Source of the DNA: JAAAOZ01 sp964496595
GTDB taxonomy: Bacteria > Chloroflexota > Anaerolineae > B4-G1 > SLSP01
DNA length: 21,091 bases
Direction of reading: 5' to 3'
NCBI GenBank assembly: GCA_964496595.1
Contig: CAZCAI010000084.1
Location: forward strand, 1-21,091
The notes under the pieces were generated by a model. The model made no database searches. It was given only the letters and a program-made list of their open reading frames with translations, and was not told where the DNA came from. A program made the position numbers and the translations under genes. Below are positions 1-7,156 of this stretch, one piece after another (position 1 is the first letter of the stretch; each line of letters starts with the position of its first letter).

Positions 1-279
1 GGATGCCTTGGCCCTAAGGCCCAATGGCCGAGGGAAGTCCACGGGCTAAAAGAACGAAGCCCTGCGGGCTGGACTCTTTTCCCGACAGCGAGGACAGCGG
101 GAGAGCGCTGCGTTATGTAGGAGAATCGATGCGATGGCCTGGGTGGGGCTAGTCGAATCGCCGTCGTCGCCCAGGGTCGCCCGTGGATGAAGTGTGAGGA
201 TGCCGGGGATGGTTCAGCCGTCGTAGCCCGTGGATGAAGTCCACGGGCTAAAAGAACGAAGCCCTACGGGCTGGTCTCT
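1..279. repeat. 279-bp direct repeat, copy 1
   Basis: Reading base by base, 1-279 matches 575-853 with no difference (offset 574), and the match stops at 280/854. The copy begins at the window edge, so it may extend further left. A diverged relative covers about 1665-1930. The absence of any difference implies recent duplication, gene conversion or an assembly repeat. Confidence 0.85.
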
Positions 280-574
280 TTTCCCGACGGCAAGGATGGC
301 GGCAGGAAAGCGCCACGGGGGCGGTGGTGTGAGGATACCGGGGATTGTTTAGCCGTCGTCGCCCGTGGATAAAGTCCACGGGCTAAAAGAACAAAGCCCT
401 GCGGGCTGGACTCTTTTCCCGACGGCGATACCCTTTAGCCCGCAGGGCTTGGCCCTCTTAGCCCAGACGTTCACGTCCGGGCGCCGACGGCAGAAGAGCC
501 GCCGCATTATGCAGAAGATCGCGATGCCGAGAGAATATCAGAAGACCGGGGATGGTTCAGCCGTCGTAGCCCGT

Positions 575-853
575 GGATGCCTTGGCCCTAAGGCCCAATG
601 GCCGAGGGAAGTCCACGGGCTAAAAGAACGAAGCCCTGCGGGCTGGACTCTTTTCCCGACAGCGAGGACAGCGGGAGAGCGCTGCGTTATGTAGGAGAAT
701 CGATGCGATGGCCTGGGTGGGGCTAGTCGAATCGCCGTCGTCGCCCAGGGTCGCCCGTGGATGAAGTGTGAGGATGCCGGGGATGGTTCAGCCGTCGTAG
801 CCCGTGGATGAAGTCCACGGGCTAAAAGAACGAAGCCCTACGGGCTGGTCTCT
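575..853. repeat. 279-bp direct repeat, copy 2
   Basis: This is the second identical copy of 1-279. It ends just before the transposase leader. It contains one long-loop REP hairpin, a half-site at about 752 (GCCCGTGGATGAAG without its partner arm) and the short-loop REP hairpin at 799-823. Confidence 0.85.
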
Positions 854-1330
854 ATTTCCACAAAAAAACCTAAAGGAGCACACGTATGCCTTATTGGAAA
901 TTATTCTATCACATCACCTGGGCCACTAAAAACCGTAGGCCGTTGATCGATCCCGCCTGGGAATCATCGCTGCACGCCGCTATCGTAGCCAAGGCCAAAG
1001 CTTTAGGCGCCTACGTCTACGCTATCGGCGGAATTGAGGATCACGTTCATTTGGTCGCCTCCATCCCCACCAGTGTCCTGATCAGCAAGTTTATCGGACA
1101 AGTCAAGGGTAACAGCTCTCATTTTGTCAACTATGAAATAGTCTTAGATTATCACTTCTCCTGGCAAAATGAATACGGCATCGTCTCCTTTGGTCAAAAA
1201 CAACTAGACCGTGTGGTCAAATACACCAAAAACCAACGACAACACCATCAAAACAACTCCATCATCCCGTTTCTGGAAAAAACCGAAGAGTGACGCTCAA
1301 ATCCCACCCATTGTAAACCATCTGACATAA
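854..1330 (+). mobile_element. IS200-type mini-element carrying only a Y1 transposase (approximate ends)
   Basis: The ends are inferred from an apparently empty site in the same block. At about 404-440 the repeat reads GGCTGG..CTCTTTTCCCGACGGCGATACCC without interruption. Around the transposase the left part (GGCTGGTCTCTATTTCC) ends near 853-859. The right part (GACATAACGATACCC) resumes near 1323-1337. About 0.47 kb, essentially the gene plus short flanks, therefore seems inserted. Hairpins AGCCC-tac-GGGCT (834-846) and AGCCC-gca-GGGCT (1342-1354) sit just outside, where IS200/IS605 end hairpins would lie. There are no terminal inverted repeats and no clear target duplication, as expected for this family. 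Confidence 0.6.
886..1293 (+). CDS. tnpA: IS200/IS605-type Y1 (HUH) transposase, REP-associated
   Basis: A 135-residue protein of the usual TnpA length. It has the HUH metal-binding motif His53-Val-His55 (context DHVHLV) and a candidate catalytic Tyr113 in KYTKNQRQHH, where Gln117 four residues later fits the family's Y-x3-Q helix. Such enzymes nick single-stranded DNA next to hairpins through a 5'-phosphotyrosine. AAAGGAG at 873-879 lies 6 nt before the ATG and supports this start. No TnpB partner is present. REP-like hairpins crowd both sides, so it may act on them as a RAYT, or be a plain IS200 transposase that landed in the block. Its reading frame is more AT-rich than its surroundings, consistent with transfer. 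The active-site residues look intact. Confidence 0.92.
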   Translation: MPYWKLFYHITWATKNRRPLIDPAWESSLHAAIVAKAKALGAYVYAIGGIEDHVHLVASIPTSVLISKFIGQVKGNSSHFVNYEIVLDYHFSWQNEYGIVSFGQKQLDRVVKYTKNQRQHHQNNSIIPFLEKTEE

Positions 1331-2085
1331 CGATACCCTTTAGCCCGCAGGGCTTGGCCCTCTTAGCCCAGACGTTTACGTCCGGGCGCCGACGGCAGAA
1401 GAGCCACCGCATTATGCAGAAGATCGATGCCGAGAGAGTATCAGAAGACCGGGGATTGTTCAGCCATCGTCGCCCGTGGATGAAGTCCACGGGCTAAAAG
1501 AACGAAGCCCTACGGGCTGGTCTCTTTTCCCGACGGCAAGGACCTTCAGCCCGCAGGGCTTGGCCCTCTTAGCCCAGACGTTTACGTCCGGGCGCCGATG
1601 GCGGGAGAGCGAAACGGGGGCGGGGGTGTGAGGATACCGGGGATTGTTCAGCCGTCGTCGCCCGTGGATACCTTGGCCCTAAGGCCCAATGGCCGAGGGA
1701 AGTCCACGGGCTATCAAAGACCAATTGGTCTTTTGACCAATGGAAAGAGCGAAGCCCTACGGGCTGGACTCTTTTCCCGACGGCGAGGACGGCGGGAGAG
1801 CGCTGCGTTATGTAGAAGAATCGATGCGATGGCCTGGGGCTAGTCGAATCGCTGTCGTCGCCCAGGGCCGCCCGTGGATGAAGTGTGAGGATGCCGGGGA
1901 TTGTTCAGCCATCGTCGCCCGTGGATGCCTTGGCCCTAAGGCCCAATGGCCGAGGGAAGTCCACGGGCTAAAAGAGCGAAGCCCTACGGGCTGGACTCTT
2001 TTCCCGACAGCAAGGCCCTTCAGCCCGCAGGGCTTGGCCCTCTTAGCCCGGATGTTCACGTCCGGGCGCCGACGGCAAGAGAGTG
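1317..2085. repeat. REP-like palindrome block, right of the Y1 transposase
   Basis: The modules of the left block recur here. The main hairpin lies at 1472-1495 (5-nt loop), 1660-1712 and 1917-1969 (34-nt loops). The AGCCCGCAGGGCT plus GACGT..ACGTC module is at about 1341-1400, 1548-1600 and 2020-2075. About 125 bp from 1331 repeats 426-550, with a 2-bp deletion and few substitutions. Open frames crossing the block run in different phases over homologous repeats and are not credible genes. Confidence 0.85.
1714..1743. repeat. Small palindromic insertion inside a REP unit
   Basis: Where other copies read GGGCTAAAAGAACGAAG, this one carries about 30 extra bases. They contain a perfect 14-bp palindrome AGACCAATTGGTCT (1718-1731) overlapping a second hairpin, ATTGGTC-TTTT-GACCAAT (1724-1741). 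The two structures share an arm and exclude each other. No other copy in the window has it. Confidence 0.75.
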
Positions 2086-2128
2086 ACGTAGAAACACAGC
2101 AATCAATCCATCGCACAAAGGAGCAACC

Positions 2129-2887
2129 TTGAAATCCAAAATTCTCATAACCGGCGGCTGTGGAAAAATCGGCTCGTATTTTGCTCAATTCGCTTCCGAT
2201 AAATACGCGATTCGAATCACAGATAAAGTGCTCTGGGACACAGAAAAACTCGGCCCATCGCCGGGAGAAAACTTGATCCTCGATCTGCAAAACCAGGAAG
2301 CATGCCGCGAGGCGTGTAAAAACGTCGACAAGGTCATTCATCTGGCGGCGGACGCATCACCCGCAGCGGACTTTACGGACTCGTTATTGCCCAATAACAT
2401 CATCGCCGCCTACAACATGTTCCGGGCAGCTCAAGAGGCTGGATGCCAGCGCTTCATCTTCGCCAGCAGTGCGCATACCGTGTCAGCCTATCCGCCCGAT
2501 GTTCAAATCAAAGCGAACATGCCAATTCGTCCCAAAAACCTGTACGGCGTATCCAAATGCTTTGGCGAAGCTCTGGCTGCATACTTCGCTTTCAGTGAGA
2601 ATTTACCTTGTATCATTTTACGAATTGGAGCGTATACATTTCCCCACGAGTACGATGATTTTTCGATAGATGAACTGGATGCATTCCTCAGCCCCGATGA
2701 CTTTAATAAACTGCTGATCCAGTGCTTAGAGACGCCGGACATCACCTTTGCCATGGTTCACGCCATTTCTGATAACCGCTTCAAACGCCTCGATCTTACC
2801 GAGACCCAGTACCAATTAGGTTATCAACCTCAAGCGGACGCCTTTGACATTTTTGAGGTTGCTGCAACAAAAGAAAAAACTCGCTAA
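2129..2887 (+). CDS. NAD-dependent epimerase/dehydratase, uronate-dehydrogenase-like SDR
   Basis: A 252-residue extended-type short-chain dehydrogenase. The N-terminal Rossmann motif is Gly9-Gly-Cys-Gly12-Lys-Ile-Gly15. The active site shows Ser113/Ser114 (FASSAHT) and the Tyr139-x3-Lys143 pair in LYGVSKCFGEAL. The spacing of IIAAYNMFRAAQEAG, FASSAHT, LYGVSK.FGE, LRIGAYTFP and SPDDFNKL resembles uronate dehydrogenases, which oxidise galacturonate or glucuronate to aldarolactones with NAD+; this assignment is from family memory. The start is TTG, chosen because AAAGGAG at 2117-2123 lies 5 nt upstream and no ATG fits. It begins right after the REP block. Two acetyltransferases follow at short spacing, so the three may be co-transcribed. 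A related sugar-nucleotide epimerase is the alternative. Confidence 0.85.
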   Translation: MKSKILITGGCGKIGSYFAQFASDKYAIRITDKVLWDTEKLGPSPGENLILDLQNQEACREACKNVDKVIHLAADASPAADFTDSLLPNNIIAAYNMFRAAQEAGCQRFIFASSAHTVSAYPPDVQIKANMPIRPKNLYGVSKCFGEALAAYFAFSENLPCIILRIGAYTFPHEYDDFSIDELDAFLSPDDFNKLLIQCLETPDITFAMVHAISDNRFKRLDLTETQYQLGYQPQADAFDIFEVAATKEKTR

Positions 2888-2938
2888 CTTATGATCAACG
2901 GAGCACTTTGAGATCAATCACACTATGGAGGGATTACC

Positions 2939-3493
2939 TTGAAAATCATTGACCTGCGTACTGAAGACAAAGAAACCATCCAACAAGCGGCCCACCTGCT
3001 CGTGGCAGGATTCAAGGAACACTGGCCCAACGCCTGGCCAGATATGGATAGCGCTCTACAAGAAGTACAAGAGGCTTTGCAGCCGGGGATGATCAACCGC
3101 ATCGCCGTGGACGAAGATGGCGCCGTGCTGGGATGGATCGGCGCCCGCAGCGAGTACGATGGCCACGCTTGGGAGCTGCATCCGTTGGTCGTCCGTCCCG
3201 ATCAGCAGGGGAAAGGCATCGGGCGCGCGCTCTTGGACGATTTGGAGGCGCAGGTGAGCGCGCGGGGCGGCATCACGATCTACTTGGGCACAGACGATGA
3301 GGATGGCATGACCACGCTCGCCAACGTGGATCTCTACCCCAATGTAGGCGAGCACATCGCCCACGTCAGAAATCTGCGCCGGCATCCCTACGAATTCTAT
3401 CAAAAGCAAGGCTACGTCATCGTCGGCGTGATTCCAGACGCCAACGGCATCGGGAAACCCGACATCATCATGGCCAGGCGCGTCCGAAAATAA
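2939..3493 (+). CDS. GNAT acetyltransferase resembling aminoglycoside 6'-N-acetyltransferase AAC(6')-Ii
   Basis: 184 residues, the length of the AAC(6')-Ii group (about 182). The acetyl-CoA loop is Gln90-Gly-Lys-Gly-Ile-Gly95 in motif A. WELHPLVV (78-85), GGITIYLGTDDED (110-122), NLRRHPYEFYQKQGY (145-159) and PDANGIGKPDI (166-176) closely follow the enterococcal enzyme. Glu79, His81 and Leu83 align with its substrate-site Glu72, His74 and Leu76, and Tyr154 with Tyr147. The family transfers acetyl from CoA to an amine; the natural substrate here is unknown, and an environmental housekeeping role is as likely as resistance. The start is TTG with GGAGGGA at 2927-2933, 5 nt upstream. It lies 51 nt after the dehydrogenase. 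Confidence 0.85.
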   Translation: MKIIDLRTEDKETIQQAAHLLVAGFKEHWPNAWPDMDSALQEVQEALQPGMINRIAVDEDGAVLGWIGARSEYDGHAWELHPLVVRPDQQGKGIGRALLDDLEAQVSARGGITIYLGTDDEDGMTTLANVDLYPNVGEHIAHVRNLRRHPYEFYQKQGYVIVGVIPDANGIGKPDIIMARRVRK

Positions 3494-3540
3494 CGCATGG
3501 TTGTAATCTCGAAGAGAATCTCCACTGAAAGGCCTAACGT

Positions 3541-4047
3541 ATGACAACAGACGTACAAATCGAGACGCCCAGACTGATCATCCGCACGGTGACGATGGCC
3601 GACGTCGAGGACGTCGCCCGAAGTTGGAAACTCTACGACGGCCCCATCTCGCGCGCAGAAGCCGAAAACCAAATCGCGCAGATGCTGAGCAACCACCAAC
3701 AAAACAGATCGGGACGGCTGTTCCATCTTTGCCTCGCCCTCATCGATAAAGAGACCCAAGACTTCATCGGCTGGTGCGGCCTGGATCATCGCGATCCGGC
3801 GCCCCCCTACCCCGTCCTCTTCTATCTGCTGAAAACAGAGTACTGGGGGCAAGGATTAGCGACAGAAGCGGCGCGCGCCCTCCTCGATTATGCATTTACC
3901 GAGTTGGGCCAGCATAGCATCGACGGACGCACCGCATTAGAGAACATCGCCTCGAAGCGCGTGATGGAAAAAATCGGCATGCAGTACTTGGGCATCAAAG
4001 GCGACGGACACGTCTTTACCCTGACCCGGGGCGGCGGTTCATCCTGA
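3541..4047 (+). CDS. RimJ/RimL-type GNAT N-acetyltransferase
   Basis: 168 residues. It opens with the typical IETPRLIIRTVTMAD strand (7-21). It has a motif-A CoA loop, TyrTrpGly-Gln104-Gly-Leu-Ala (101-107), and ends with the ENIASKRVMEKIGM element common to the acetyltransferase-3 family (Rim/SpeG-like). These enzymes acetylate protein N-termini or small amines; the substrate cannot be told from sequence. It follows the previous GNAT by 47 nt and is probably in the same transcript. Only a weak GAAAGG lies upstream of the ATG. GGGGCGG (4028-4034) at its 3' end pairs with CCGCCCC (4055-4061) and could terminate the unit, but there is no strong T run. Confidence 0.85.
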   Translation: MTTDVQIETPRLIIRTVTMADVEDVARSWKLYDGPISRAEAENQIAQMLSNHQQNRSGRLFHLCLALIDKETQDFIGWCGLDHRDPAPPYPVLFYLLKTEYWGQGLATEAARALLDYAFTELGQHSIDGRTALENIASKRVMEKIGMQYLGIKGDGHVFTLTRGGGSS

Positions 4048-4099
4048 AATTATTCCGCCCCAATTTCGGGATGGTTCATTTTCCAGGACAATTAGGGCT

Positions 4100-4174
4100 A
4101 AGGAGGAAATAACTTTCCCATTTAGGGGCTGCATGTAGCCGTAAAAACGGGTAAGTTATCTCCTTCTCACTCAT
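4100..4174. repeat. 75-bp imperfect inverted repeat (long hairpin)
   Basis: The left arm AAGGAGgaAATAACTTTCCC (from about 4100) pairs with the right arm GGGTAAGTTATCTCCTT (ending at about 4174), with few mismatches. The centre adds GGCT-gcatgt-AGCC. It lies between convergent or unrelated units with no gene. It could be a miniature palindromic element or a strong RNA hairpin; no T run marks it as a terminator. Confidence 0.6.
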
Positions 4175-4225
4175 TAGCTTGATACTTGGTGTGTTTTACA
4201 AAGCCCGCAGATAAATCGCGAACTA

Positions 4226-4305
4226 AAAGCTCAAGTCGGCTAGAAGCCAACCAAAACATAAGACACTTCTCGGTATAGAGTCGGCCTTCAGCCGACTTGA
4301 GCTTT
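4226..4305. repeat. Inverted repeat with competing hairpins (REP-like)
   Basis: AAAGCTCAAGTCGGCT (4226-4241) is perfectly complementary to AGCCGACTTGAGCTTT (4290-4305), 16 bp with a 48-nt spacer. Within it, AGTCGGC-cttca-GCCGACT (4279-4297) forms a separate perfect 7-bp hairpin using part of the right arm, so the two folds exclude each other. The sequence differs from the REP family at 1-2085. A second REP class is my preferred reading. Confidence 0.75.
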
Positions 4306-4348
4306 CAGACGGGTAGTTTACTGCCCGGCTGCCCAACGAATCCGCGAA

Positions 4349-4492
4349 TTTGGATTTTGCCGGACATTCCCTTAAGCAGCCCTAAAAGCAGTGCAGATGG
4401 ACGGGTTTGTGGGGATCACAGACCTTTTTCACGTCGCTACCGGGTTGCGGGTGGGGATAACACAATTGCACCCGGCGAATTCCTGAAGAGCC
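4349..4492 (+). repeat. Dispersed 144-bp intergenic repeat, copy A
   Basis: It aligns without gaps to 16493-16636 in the same orientation. The first 58 bases have about 18 differences, while the last 86 (4407-4492) differ at only three sites. The conserved core holds two direct GTGGGGAT(C/A)ACA units, a TGTG-gggat-CACA hairpin and CGGGTG...CACCCG arms. A short frame crosses it but is not credible as a gene. I do not recognise the repeat. Confidence 0.8.
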
Positions 4493-4630
4493 ATCGATAG
4501 ATCCGCATTTTGCTTACGCAAGCTGAAAACACGTTCAAAATATGCCCCCAGAGGCGCGGATTTAGCAATCTACCTGGAGCGAATAGAATATAATTACAAA
4601 ATAGGAAAACCCTATCTCCATTTCACCCGC

Positions 4631-4659
4631 TTGACAAACCCCTTTGCTGACCTTATAAT
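4631..4659 (+). promoter_or_regulatory. Consensus sigma70-type promoter of secD-secF
   Basis: TTGACA (4631-4636), a 17-bp spacer and TATAAT (4654-4659) match both consensus hexamers exactly at ideal spacing, about 70 bp before the secD start codon. This predicts strong constitutive transcription starting near 4666. Confidence 0.85.
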
Positions 4660-4664
4660 TCTCG

Positions 4665-4685
4665 ATTGTGCATTTTACTCACAAT
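4665..4685. promoter_or_regulatory. Possible operator dyad at the secDF transcription start
   Basis: ATTGTG (4665-4670) and CACAAT (4680-4685) form a perfect 6-bp dyad with a 9-nt centre. It begins about 6 bp after the -10 box, at the expected transcription start. A repressor bound there would block the promoter. A 6-bp dyad can arise by chance in AT-rich DNA, so this is tentative. Confidence 0.4.
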
Positions 4686-4730
4686 TGACTTTCGACTTGT
4701 GACTTTTGACCTTAAACGAGGGAGCCTCCT

Positions 4731-6125
4731 ATGGAAAAACAACGCACCATCTTTAGATTTATCATGATTCTCATCTTAGCCGCCGTCGCGGCCTATTTAG
4801 TCATCCCCACCCAGCACCCCGATTGGCTGACCAACCTCATCGTATGGCAACCAGAAGGCATGCGCGGTCTCGAATTCCGCCAGGGCTTAGATCTCCAGGG
4901 CGGCTCTAAGCTGCTCCTGGTCGCCGATCTTCCCGAAGGCCAAGCCATCGAAGTCGGCGCCATCGATATGGCCCGCCAGACAGTCGAGCGGCGCGTCAAC
5001 GCCCTGGGCCTTACCGAACCGGTCGTCCAGGTGCAGGGCGATGAACACATCATCGTGGAAATCCCCGGCATCGAAGATCCACAGCGCGCGGTCGAGACCA
5101 TCCAGGAGACCGCCCTGCTGGAGTTCGTCAATCCGCCGCCCAACACACCCCAAGAGGTGATGTTCCCCGGCACCACCATCCGCACCGACTTCGGCGGCGT
5201 AGAACCGATCCCCGCCCGCCCCGACGCGCCCATCACGGAGACCTTAATCTTCGAGACAATCCTGACCGGCGCGGCTCTCGATACCGCCTACGCCACGCGC
5301 GATCCCCAGACGAATCAACCCGTCGTCGCGTTTGAACTACAACCGGACGCCGCCGACACCTTCGCGGAGTTCACCGGCGCCCACGTGGGCCAGCCGCTCT
5401 GCATCGTCTTGGATAAGCAAATCCTCTCCTGCCCGACCATCAACTCCCAGATCCCTGGCGGTGAAGGCGTCATCCAGGGCGGATTCTCGATAGAAACTGC
5501 ACGTCAACTGGCAGTCCAACTACAAGCCGGCGCCCTGCCCATCCCGCTGGAAATCGAAAGCTACCAGACCATCGGCCCACAGTTGGGCGAAATCTCCGTC
5601 CAAAAGAGCATTCGCGCCGGCATTGTGGGTCTGAGCATTGTGCTGCTCTTTATGTTAGTTTACTATCGCCTCAACGGCCTCGCCGCCGATCTGGCGCTGG
5701 GCCTCTACGTCCTACTCAACCTATTGACCTACAAATTAATCCCTGTCACGCTCACGCTGCCAGGCATCGCCGGCTTCCTGCTCTCCGTAGGAATGGCCGT
5801 GGATGCCAACATCTTAGTCTTCGAGCGGATGAAGGAAGAGCTACGACACGGGCGATCCCTGCACCGCGCGGCCGAGGCAGGCTTCTCGCGCGCCTGGACC
5901 TCCGTCCGTGATTCCAACTTAGCCACGCTACTCACCTGCTTCATCCTCTACACCTTCGGGAGCGCCTTCGCCGCCAGCCTGGTGAAAGGCTTCGCCCTCA
6001 CCCTGGCCTTGGGGACGATCATCAACCTCTTCACCGCGATCTTCGTCACCCGCACCTTCGTGCGCGTTGGCTTACTATGGTTTGGCGATAACATCCAAGA
6101 GCACCCCTGGCTGTTGGGTTTATAG
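4731..6125 (+). CDS. secD: Protein translocase subunit SecD
   Basis: 464 residues, shorter than E. coli SecD (about 615) but normal for lineages with a reduced extracytoplasmic domain. SecD works with SecF at the SecYEG channel, using the proton-motive force to pull exported proteins outward. TM1 spans about 8-26. The signature GLDLQGG is at 52-58, followed by the P1 extracytoplasmic region. Five more membrane segments lie between about 290 and 450. The core motif GMAVDANILVFERMKEE carries Asp358, the conserved charged residue of the SecD membrane core, and RAWTSVRDSNLATLLT follows. GAGGGAG at 4718-4724 supports the ATG. secF follows 32 nt downstream in the same transcript; no yajC is adjacent. 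Confidence 0.97.
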   Translation: MEKQRTIFRFIMILILAAVAAYLVIPTQHPDWLTNLIVWQPEGMRGLEFRQGLDLQGGSKLLLVADLPEGQAIEVGAIDMARQTVERRVNALGLTEPVVQVQGDEHIIVEIPGIEDPQRAVETIQETALLEFVNPPPNTPQEVMFPGTTIRTDFGGVEPIPARPDAPITETLIFETILTGAALDTAYATRDPQTNQPVVAFELQPDAADTFAEFTGAHVGQPLCIVLDKQILSCPTINSQIPGGEGVIQGGFSIETARQLAVQLQAGALPIPLEIESYQTIGPQLGEISVQKSIRAGIVGLSIVLLFMLVYYRLNGLAADLALGLYVLLNLLTYKLIPVTLTLPGIAGFLLSVGMAVDANILVFERMKEELRHGRSLHRAAEAGFSRAWTSVRDSNLATLLTCFILYTFGSAFAASLVKGFALTLALGTIINLFTAIFVTRTFVRVGLLWFGDNIQEHPWLLGL

Positions 6126-6157
6126 GCAGTGCAAGCAAGATTAGAGGGAGATAAGCA

Positions 6158-7087
6158 ATGATTAACTTTGTACAACAACGACGACTCTTTTTCACAATCG
6201 CCGGCGCGCTCATAGCACTGAGCCTGTTAACTATGATCGTTTCGGCCATTACGTTCAACGGCCAAGTCCTCCGCATCAGCATCGACTTCTCCGGCGGGAC
6301 ACTCTTTGTCGTGGAATTCTACGAGGAAGCATCAGAAACCGCCATCCGCGAGATCTTCGCCGCGCACGAATTTGGCAACCCTATCATCCAGAAATTAGGG
6401 GGCAGAGACGAGCATGTGTGGCAAGTACGCACCAGCTTCGCTTCGGCGGAAGAGGTACAAGAACTCTTGGATGATTTAGACGAAGAGGTCGGAGCCATCA
6501 ACCGCGGGCGGTCCAACTGGCACACCGTCGAACCAACCGTCGGCGCCGAAGTCGCGGCGCGGGCCTTCCAAGCCGTCGTACTTTCCGCCCTGGCCGTCCT
6601 GGCCTTCATCTGGTTCTCGTTCCGCAAGGTACCCCACCCCTTGCGCTACGGCGTCGTCTCGATTGTCGCGATGACCATCAACGTCATCGTCGTGCTGGGC
6701 TTCTACGCGCTGATGGGCATCCTCCAGGGCTGGGAGGCCGACGCGCTCTTCCTGACCGCCGTGCTCACCGTCATCGGCTTCTCCGTGCAAGATACCATCG
6801 TCGTCTTCGACCGCATCCGCGAAAACATCCCCCGCCACCGCACCGAGCCATTCGAGATGATCGTCAATCGCAGCGTACTGGAGACGATGCACCGCTCCAT
6901 CGCCACCCAGTTGAACGCGATGTTCGTCATGATCTCGCTCATCCTCTTCGGCGGCGACTCCATCAAACCCTTCATCTCCGTCATGCTCGTCGGCATGGTC
7001 AGCCAAACCTTCACCTCCCTCTGCGTCGCCGTCCCGCTCCTGGTCGTCTGGGAAAAACGCGCCCAAACCGCCGCCAGCACCGCGTAA
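6158..7087 (+). CDS. secF: Protein translocase subunit SecF
   Basis: 309 residues, the usual SecF length. TM1 spans about 11-31, followed by the SecF signature SIDFSGGT (41-48) and a short extracytoplasmic domain to about 125. The RND-like membrane core has VLTVIGFSVQDTIVVFDRIREN with Asp212, the counterpart of the SecD aspartate, and ends in two further membrane segments. SecF pairs with SecD in the inner membrane for the late, proton-driven steps of export. GAGGGAG at 6144-6150 gives a good ribosome site 7 nt before the ATG. Transcription of the pair probably ends at the hairpin at 7157-7191. Confidence 0.97.
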   Translation: MINFVQQRRLFFTIAGALIALSLLTMIVSAITFNGQVLRISIDFSGGTLFVVEFYEEASETAIREIFAAHEFGNPIIQKLGGRDEHVWQVRTSFASAEEVQELLDDLDEEVGAINRGRSNWHTVEPTVGAEVAARAFQAVVLSALAVLAFIWFSFRKVPHPLRYGVVSIVAMTINVIVVLGFYALMGILQGWEADALFLTAVLTVIGFSVQDTIVVFDRIRENIPRHRTEPFEMIVNRSVLETMHRSIATQLNAMFVMISLILFGGDSIKPFISVMLVGMVSQTFTSLCVAVPLLVVWEKRAQTAASTA

Positions 7088-7156
7088 TAACCCATTCGTA
7101 GCCCAGCGCGACCCCGTTCGTAGCCAGACACGAAACGAAGTGGAGTGCCGTTAAAC

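Larger units (their letters stand above)
1..860. repeat. REP-like palindrome block, left of the Y1 transposase
   Basis: This gene-free stretch is built from repeated palindromic modules. The main hairpin is AGCCCGTGGA, a loop, then TCCACGGGCT. It is followed by AAAAGAACGA and a second small hairpin, AGCCC-tac/tgc-GGGCT. Copies lie at 225-249, 361-384 and 799-823 with a 5-nt loop, at 568-621 with a 34-nt loop, and as a partial copy at 1-47. A third module around 436-500 has AGCCCGCAGGGCT followed by the palindrome GACGTtcACGTC. Short translations run across it but cross the same repeats in several frames, so I see no gene here. REP elements with a Y1 transposase nearby are a known pairing (RAYT systems); that this is such a pair is my inference. 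Confidence 0.85.

Noticed and set aside
365..694. 109-codon open frame across the REP block
   Set aside because: It is made wholly of REP modules and reads the same repeat (VHGLKE.SPAGWTLFPTA) twice; no ribosome site or family.
1..2085. CRISPR array
   Set aside because: Repeat units are palindromic and irregularly spaced, the intervening sequences are themselves repeated rather than unique, and no cas gene is present.
1598..2341. Open frames of 81-177 codons on both strands
   Set aside because: They cross homologous repeats in different phases. The minus-strand one also runs opposite the dehydrogenase gene.
4407..4492. Known riboswitch in the 86-bp core
   Set aside because: I compared it from memory with c-di-GMP and cobalamin classes and saw no diagnostic motif; left as an unrecognised repeat.
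4297..4500. 67-codon open frame before secD
   Set aside because: It lies within the dispersed repeat. The other copy at 16493 is read in a different frame context, with no ribosome site.
4631..4730. Second promoter from TTGACT-like words near 4685-4710
   Set aside because: No -10 box at suitable spacing before secD, whereas the 4631-4659 promoter is perfect.
6476..7066. 196-codon frame opposite secF
   Set aside because: Shadow of secF; its Asp/Glu/His-rich composition is typical of the antisense of GC-rich genes.
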